This document shows, one piece after another, positions 5,972-9,110 of a DNA stretch of 9,110 nucleotides (position 1 is the stretch's first letter; each line of letters starts with the position of its first letter). The notes beneath the pieces were generated by a model that ran no database searches, was not told where the DNA came from, and saw only the letters and a list, made by a program, of their open reading frames with translations. The position numbers were made by a program, and so were the translations under genes. This DNA comes from Chloroflexota bacterium (GTDB lineage: Bacteria > Chloroflexota > Anaerolineae > Caldilineales > Caldilineaceae). The stretch is taken from positions 1 through 9,110 of the forward strand of contig JACQGT010000112.1 of the NCBI GenBank assembly GCA_016199425.1, read 5' to 3'.

Positions 5972-7284
5972 AGGGAGATATACGCGCCCCAATACCCCGT
6001 GTACTCCGGCGTGACCAGATGCACCCGGCCACCCTCCGACGGCAGACGCACCGGCGGGTGCCAGCGGCTGCTGTGGATGTGCAGCCATTCGACGGGGACA
6101 TCCACATCGCTTTTCAGCCAGAGATCGCCGCCGTCGGTGAAATAGAGCGCATAGGCTACGCCGGGCTGGGCCAGACAGAAGGCCTCGTTGCGGCTGCGTC
6201 CTTCCAGCAAATCGTTGGCCGGGCGGCTGCGAAAAACGTCCAGCCGGTCGGTCAGCATCCGCGCACTGCGGATGTTGGCCTGGGCGATGGGGTCCAGGCC
6301 GTGGCCCGAGGGCGGGCGATGGAAGCGGGCCGACGCCGCGCCGCCCAGGATATGCCGCCAGAAGCTCTCCTGCCCGTTGCGGCTGGTGCCGTGATGGCCT
6401 GTATTGGCCCCGTAGGTTTTTACAGTATTGATGGGGCGCACGTGGTCGCTGTCGATGATACGTTGGCGCTGGGCTTGGAAGTTGCGGTAGTGGGTCTCGC
6501 TCTCCTGCTGGTTGTTCTGGGAAAAGTCCACAAAGTTGAAGAGTTCCGGGTGATCGATGGTATTGGCGTGCTGGGGGTTGGAAAGGTCCCAGGCGTCCCA
6601 CATTTCGGTGAGTTGCACCGCAACACCGGCCCGGTCGGCCCGCTCTCGGATAGTGCGCGCCCAATACCAGCCCCACTCCGGGTCGTCGTTGGTCTCGTTG
6701 TCCATACAATAGAGGATGTGGCCGTGGCCCAGCGTGTGGTCCAGCAGTCGCTCCACAAAGGCCCGCTGATAGGGTAGCACCACCTGATTGTCTTGCAGCG
6801 CAGGCACAGTGTGGAAGAAGTCGTTTTCTCGCCGCCCCGGATGGCTGTCGATGCGCTCTTTCAAGCCGCTTTCTATCGCGCTGTAATTGCGGTTGTTTTT
6901 GGGGTTGAAGGGGTTGTCATTCCAGGGGCCTCGGGCGAAGTCAAAGCGATCCCATACTTCGATCTGCATGACAATATCCCGCGCCCCGGTCAGCTCCACA
7001 AAGCGAGCAAAGCGCTGCCAATAGGCCTCGCCCGGCTGGGTCAGGTCATACAGCCCGGTGGCCGGGTCCTGGGCAAAGGGCCAGACGTCGCCGGGGTCTC
7101 TGCTAGACATTGTGCAACGCACGTAATTGCCGCCCACCGAGACCAGCAGGTCCAGATGCTCCTCCAGCCCGGAAATCTGGAAGAGATTGTCCTCCACTGA
7201 GCCGCCCAACAGCAGAACGGGCTGGTCTTTGTGTTGCCAGTAGAAGGGGTTGGGGTCGTAGGGGCGGATACGATCATCGGTCAT
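5968..7284 (-). CDS. Cytoplasmic TIM-barrel glycoside hydrolase-like protein (DUF4038/GH140-like)
   Basis: The protein has 438 residues and no signal peptide or membrane segment. It opens with NPFYWQHKDQPVLLLGGS (12-29), the style of (beta/alpha)8 glycosidase-like proteins that begin 'yF.. G.P..l.G'. The barrel seems to span about 20-350. YCMDNETND (192-200) offers E197 in the NE position typical of a clan GH-A acid/base. QESFWRHILGGAAS (305-318) resembles the 'yW.lLsGAAG' segment of DUF4038 proteins, and E306 is a possible partner. LTEMWD (225-230) is another acidic site. The C-terminal ~75 residues (YALYFTDGGDLWLKSDV...) look like the small beta domain that ends these proteins. The start ATG 7284 has AGGAGT (7292-7297) seven bases upstream. 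The stop TGA overlaps the MFS GTG. Family placement is moderate, catalytic residues are guesses, and the substrate is unknown. Confidence 0.65.
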   Translation of the reverse strand: MTDDRIRPYDPNPFYWQHKDQPVLLLGGSVEDNLFQISGLEEHLDLLVSVGGNYVRCTMSSRDPGDVWPFAQDPATGLYDLTQPGEAYWQRFARFVELTGARDIVMQIEVWDRFDFARGPWNDNPFNPKNNRNYSAIESGLKERIDSHPGRRENDFFHTVPALQDNQVVLPYQRAFVERLLDHTLGHGHILYCMDNETNDDPEWGWYWARTIRERADRAGVAVQLTEMWDAWDLSNPQHANTIDHPELFNFVDFSQNNQQESETHYRNFQAQRQRIIDSDHVRPINTVKTYGANTGHHGTSRNGQESFWRHILGGAASARFHRPPSGHGLDPIAQANIRSARMLTDRLDVFRSRPANDLLEGRSRNEAFCLAQPGVAYALYFTDGGDLWLKSDVDVPVEWLHIHSSRWHPPVRLPSEGGRVHLVTPEYTGYWGAYISL

Positions 7285-7325
7285 CAGATTTACTCCTATG
7301 GGTGGGAGGCGGGCTGCATACCCGT

Positions 7326-7331
7326 ATTGTA
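7326..7331 (-). promoter_or_regulatory. Possible -10 for the hydrolase-like gene
   Basis: The minus strand reads TACAAT (five of six to TATAAT), about 42 bases upstream of ATG 7284. No convincing -35 lies 16-18 bp before it. This is a weak call. Confidence 0.3.
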
Positions 7332-7363
7332 ACCGAAAATCGCCCGAAGCTCACATCGGATTT

Positions 7364-7500
7364 GTGGTGCGTGGTGCGTGAAACAAAGCCACCGATCTCA
7401 CATTTCACGTTTCACGCCCTGCCACGCAACTTTGGCGCTGTCCTGAGTCTATCGAAGGGCTGTCGGCTACGCCGTCCTATGATTTACGCACCACGCTCTA
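7364..7500. repeat. Repeat-rich intergenic segment with nested inverted repeats
   Basis: GTGGTGC occurs twice in tandem (7364-7377), and TTTCACG twice in tandem (7403-7416). GCGTGAAAC (7376-7384) pairs perfectly with GTTTCACGC (7409-7417). GCGTGGTGCGT (7369-7379) pairs perfectly with ACGCACCACGC (7486-7496). Between them, CTGTCCTGAGTCTATCGAAG (7439-7458) resembles the 'CCTGAGCTTGTCGAAGG' word scattered through many environmental bacterial genomes. I see no coding sequence here; the segment fills the gap between two divergent genes. Confidence 0.6.
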
Positions 7501-7531
7501 CGTATCTTCCCTCATTTGGCGCGCGCCCTAC

Positions 7532-7559
7532 TTGATCCCACACGCCACTGTGCTATGAT
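7532..7559 (+). promoter_or_regulatory. Promoter of the PLP-dependent decarboxylase gene
   Basis: TTGATC (7532-7537, four of six to TTGACA) is 16 bp before TATGAT (7554-7559, five of six). TGC just upstream makes an extended -10. Transcription should start near 7566, leaving a leader of about 150 bases before the TTG start at 7715. Confidence 0.65.
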
Positions 7560-7570
7560 TCCAACCGATG

Positions 7571-7667
7571 GGTTGTGATGAGAAAGCTGGGCATGCAAAT
7601 CCAGAAGAATCCACACCCGGAACCGCCACCGGTTGCAGGCGGCAGTCATCACAGACAGGAGACAACC
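7571..7667 (+). promoter_or_regulatory. Structured 5' leader, riboswitch-like candidate
   Basis: The leader can fold as a closed multi-stem structure. GGTTGT (7571-7576) pairs with ACAACC (7662-7667). GATGA (7577-7581) pairs with TCATC (7646-7650) and can extend to 8 bp as TGTGATGA/TCATCACA. CTGG (7587-7590) pairs with CCAG (7601-7604). Two exclusive hairpins share one segment: AACCG/CGGTT (7621-7634) and CCGCC/GGCGG (7623-7642). The 3' part, AGACAGGAGAC (7653-7663), resembles the B12 box (AGCCAGGAGACC) of cobalamin riboswitches, and AGAAAG before the CTGG stem loosely resembles their GGGAAAG core. The usual core is incomplete, so ligand and function are open. Confidence 0.4.
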
Positions 7668-7714
7668 ACACATTTATTCAAACAACCACACAAAGAGAGT
7701 AGGACGCACCACCC

Positions 7715-8860
7715 TTGAACAGCTTTCAAAGTGTTCGTCATTTACTGCATGCCTGGCAACCCGAAGTACCCGTCTATTGCGTCTATCCCCACGTCTATTG
7801 CGACTCCACCCAGCATTTTCTGCGTGGCTTTCCCGGTCGCGTCCTCTACGCAGTCAAAGCCAACGACGAACCGGCTGTTGTGCGGCTGATGCACCAGGCC
7901 GGCGTCACCGATTTTGACTGCGCCTCTTTGCCCGAAATCGCCCTTGTCAGCGAGAACTGTCCCGGCGCTACCTGCTACTTTATGGTTCCTGTGCGTCTAC
8001 GCGGCACAGCCCGCATCGCCCAGGAACGATACGGCGTGCGCCACTTTGTGGTGGACCATCCGAAAGGGCTGGAGCTGCTGGCCGGGGAGATCGACATGAA
8101 ACGCTCGGTCGTCTTCGCCCGCATGGCCGTCCACCACCGCTCGGCCATCTACGATCTCTCGTCCAAATTCGGCGCGCAGCCGGAAGAGATTCCCGGACTG
8201 GTGAAGGCAATCGCTGCCCTGGGCGCGGAGCCGGCCCTGGCCTTCAACGTCGGCTCTTCGGTGCGCAGCCCGGACGCCTATCGCCACGCGCTGGGGGTGG
8301 CCGCCGAAGTCCTGGCCGAGTTGCCCTTCCGCCTGCGGCTGGTCGACATCGGCGGCGGCTACCCCCGCTCCTATCCCGGCTATGTCATGCCGCCCCTGGA
8401 AGACTATTTCGTCGCCATCCGCGAGGGTATCCGCGCTCTGCCCCTGGCCGAGGGGGGCGAAATTCTGGGCGAACCGGGCCGCGCCCTGGCCGCGCCGGGT
8501 CTCTCTGCGCTGGTTGAAGTGCTGCTGCGCAAGGATGACCGGCTCTACATCAACGACGGGCTGTACGGCATCTTCTGGGAACTGCGCTTCGAGGGGCACA
8601 ACCGCTACCCCGTGCGCGCCTATCGCAACGGGCAGCCTTTGGGCGGGGAAGAACGTTCGTTCCAGCTACTCGGCCCCACCTGCGACTCCACCGACAGCCT
8701 GCCCGGCGCAGTCGATCTCCCTGCGGACATCGACACCGGCGACTATCTGGAATTCGGCCACATCGGGGCCTACAGCCTGGGCGGGCGTACCCGCTTCAAC
8801 GGCCACTTCAGCGACAAAATTGTCTCGATTGAAGATTGGCGCGAGTTGCCGCCGATGTAA
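7715..8860 (+). CDS. Fold-III PLP-dependent decarboxylase (ornithine/diaminopimelate/carboxynorspermidine type)
   Basis: Enzymes of this family decarboxylate basic amino acids or carboxy-polyamines with pyridoxal phosphate, feeding polyamine or lysine synthesis in the cytoplasm. The protein has 381 residues, close to bacterial ornithine decarboxylases. The Schiff-base lysine is K48 in LYAVKAND. The phosphate-binding glycine loop is DIGGGYP (211-217). EPGRAL (253-258) carries the acid that contacts the pyridine nitrogen. GPTCDSTDSL (320-329) carries the active-site Cys and Asp that come from the partner subunit. FGHIGAYS (347-354) holds the conserved Tyr, and FNG follows at 361-363. The family's HVGS motif reads NVGS here (N178), so the His that stacks on the PLP ring is missing. 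The start is TTG 7715 with TAGGA ~10 bases upstream; the first residues already match the family's short N-terminus. It stands alone, with its own promoter and a structured leader. The substrate cannot be read from sequence. Confidence 0.88.
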   Translation: MNSFQSVRHLLHAWQPEVPVYCVYPHVYCDSTQHFLRGFPGRVLYAVKANDEPAVVRLMHQAGVTDFDCASLPEIALVSENCPGATCYFMVPVRLRGTARIAQERYGVRHFVVDHPKGLELLAGEIDMKRSVVFARMAVHHRSAIYDLSSKFGAQPEEIPGLVKAIAALGAEPALAFNVGSSVRSPDAYRHALGVAAEVLAELPFRLRLVDIGGGYPRSYPGYVMPPLEDYFVAIREGIRALPLAEGGEILGEPGRALAAPGLSALVEVLLRKDDRLYINDGLYGIFWELRFEGHNRYPVRAYRNGQPLGGEERSFQLLGPTCDSTDSLPGAVDLPADIDTGDYLEFGHIGAYSLGGRTRFNGHFSDKIVSIEDWRELPPM

Positions 8861-8903
8861 AGGAGATATTGGGTATTGGATATTCGGCGTTGCGCCAATT
8901 CTG

Positions 8904-8928
8904 TAGGTGCGGTTGCAAATCGCACCTA
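8904..8928. repeat. Hairpin downstream of the decarboxylase gene
   Basis: TAGGTGCG (8904-8911) and CGCACCTA (8921-8928) form a perfect 8-bp stem with a 9-base loop. No T-run follows, so this is not a clear terminator. It is the first of several hairpins in this spacer. Confidence 0.6.
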
Positions 8929-9039
8929 TAGATTCTAGCAATTTTCCAGGCGCAGTCCTGGAAAATGAGGCGCTTGCAGCGCATTCAAATATCGACAAAA
9001 AATTGTCGATGTTGGTTCGCTTAGCGCCTATAGATTCTA
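8925..9039 (+). repeat. Direct repeat pair enclosing a hairpin cluster
   Basis: CCTATAGATTCTA occurs at 8925-8937 and again at 9027-9039, 102 bases apart. Between the copies are three hairpins: ATTTTCCAGG/CCTGGAAAAT (8941-8966), GCGC/GCGC (8970-8982) and ATCGACAA/TTGTCGAT (8991-9010). No coding sequence is visible. The spacing suggests either a duplicated repeat unit or a small non-autonomous element. Confidence 0.55.
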
Positions 9040-9076
9040 CTTTTTGATTCCACTGCAAAAAGCCAAAATGCGCACA

Positions 9077-9110
9077 ACGGAGACGCGGGGAGCGCGGAGG
9101 CACGCGGAGA
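9077..9110 (+). repeat. Degenerate ACGCGGAG-type short repeat, running off the window
   Basis: The last 34 bases are made of diverged copies of a roughly 8-10 base word: ACGGAG, ACGCGGGGAG, GCGCGGAG, ACGCGGAG. This purine- and CG-rich word type is common in spacers of many environmental bacteria. The right end is outside the window. Confidence 0.45.

Noticed and set aside
7997..8599. 200-codon minus-strand frame inside the decarboxylase gene
   Set aside because: It is antisense to conserved PLP-enzyme motifs and has no recognisable protein features.
8941..9010. Hairpins considered as intrinsic terminators of the decarboxylase transcript
   Set aside because: The stems are perfect but AT-rich or very short, and none is followed by a run of T on the plus strand.
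8904..9110. Possible CRISPR array at the right end
   Set aside because: The direct repeat is only 13 bp and occurs twice. Spacing and repeat length do not fit a CRISPR, and no cas gene is present.

Overview
The window is GC-rich bacterial chromosome. The gene set suggests a Chloroflexota member of the Anaerolineae/Caldilineae type: a GT39-like membrane glycosyltransferase with a long N-terminal membrane extension, a Tat-dependent lipoprotein, extended -10 promoters, and intergenic spaces full of small hairpins and dispersed repeats. This assignment is inference from gene style; the window holds no rRNA or other phylogenetic marker.

Layout from left to right. A nearly complete recN (DNA repair ATPase) runs leftward off the edge. 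Upstream of it lie an extended -10 promoter, a perfect 13-bp palindrome that may be an operator, and a short relic of a glycosyltransferase C-terminus. tatA (twin-arginine translocase) runs rightward from a good extended -10 promoter. It is followed by a 103-bp MITE-like inverted-repeat element bounded by a perfect 8-bp direct repeat, then by a strong intrinsic terminator. Next is a two-gene rightward unit: a 675-residue polytopic GT-C glycosyltransferase and a Tat-exported, lipoprotein-type intradiol dioxygenase.

The dioxygenase gene abuts a leftward MFS transporter gene. That gene keeps only its first ~165 codons before its frame runs into the antisense of the dioxygenase, so this looks like a rearrangement junction. 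The MFS gene is joined by a GTGA start/stop overlap to a leftward gene for a cytoplasmic TIM-barrel protein resembling DUF4038/GH140-like glycoside hydrolases. After ~430 bp of repeat-rich spacer, a rightward gene encodes a fold-III PLP-dependent decarboxylase of the ornithine/diaminopimelate/carboxynorspermidine type. It has an extended -10 promoter and a ~150-nt leader with nested stems and a B12-box-like segment. The window ends in ~250 bp of hairpins, direct repeats and a degenerate GC-rich short repeat.

Working together: the only functional link visible in the sequence is that TatA belongs to the machinery that would export the dioxygenase. The sugar-related genes (GT-C enzyme, GT relic, glycosidase-like protein, truncated MFS) hint at an accessory carbohydrate region that has been rearranged. 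I see no defence system, CRISPR array, tRNA or rRNA. The best candidates for something new are the decarboxylase leader RNA, the Asn-for-His change in the decarboxylase, the MITE-like element, and the palindrome at the recN promoter.
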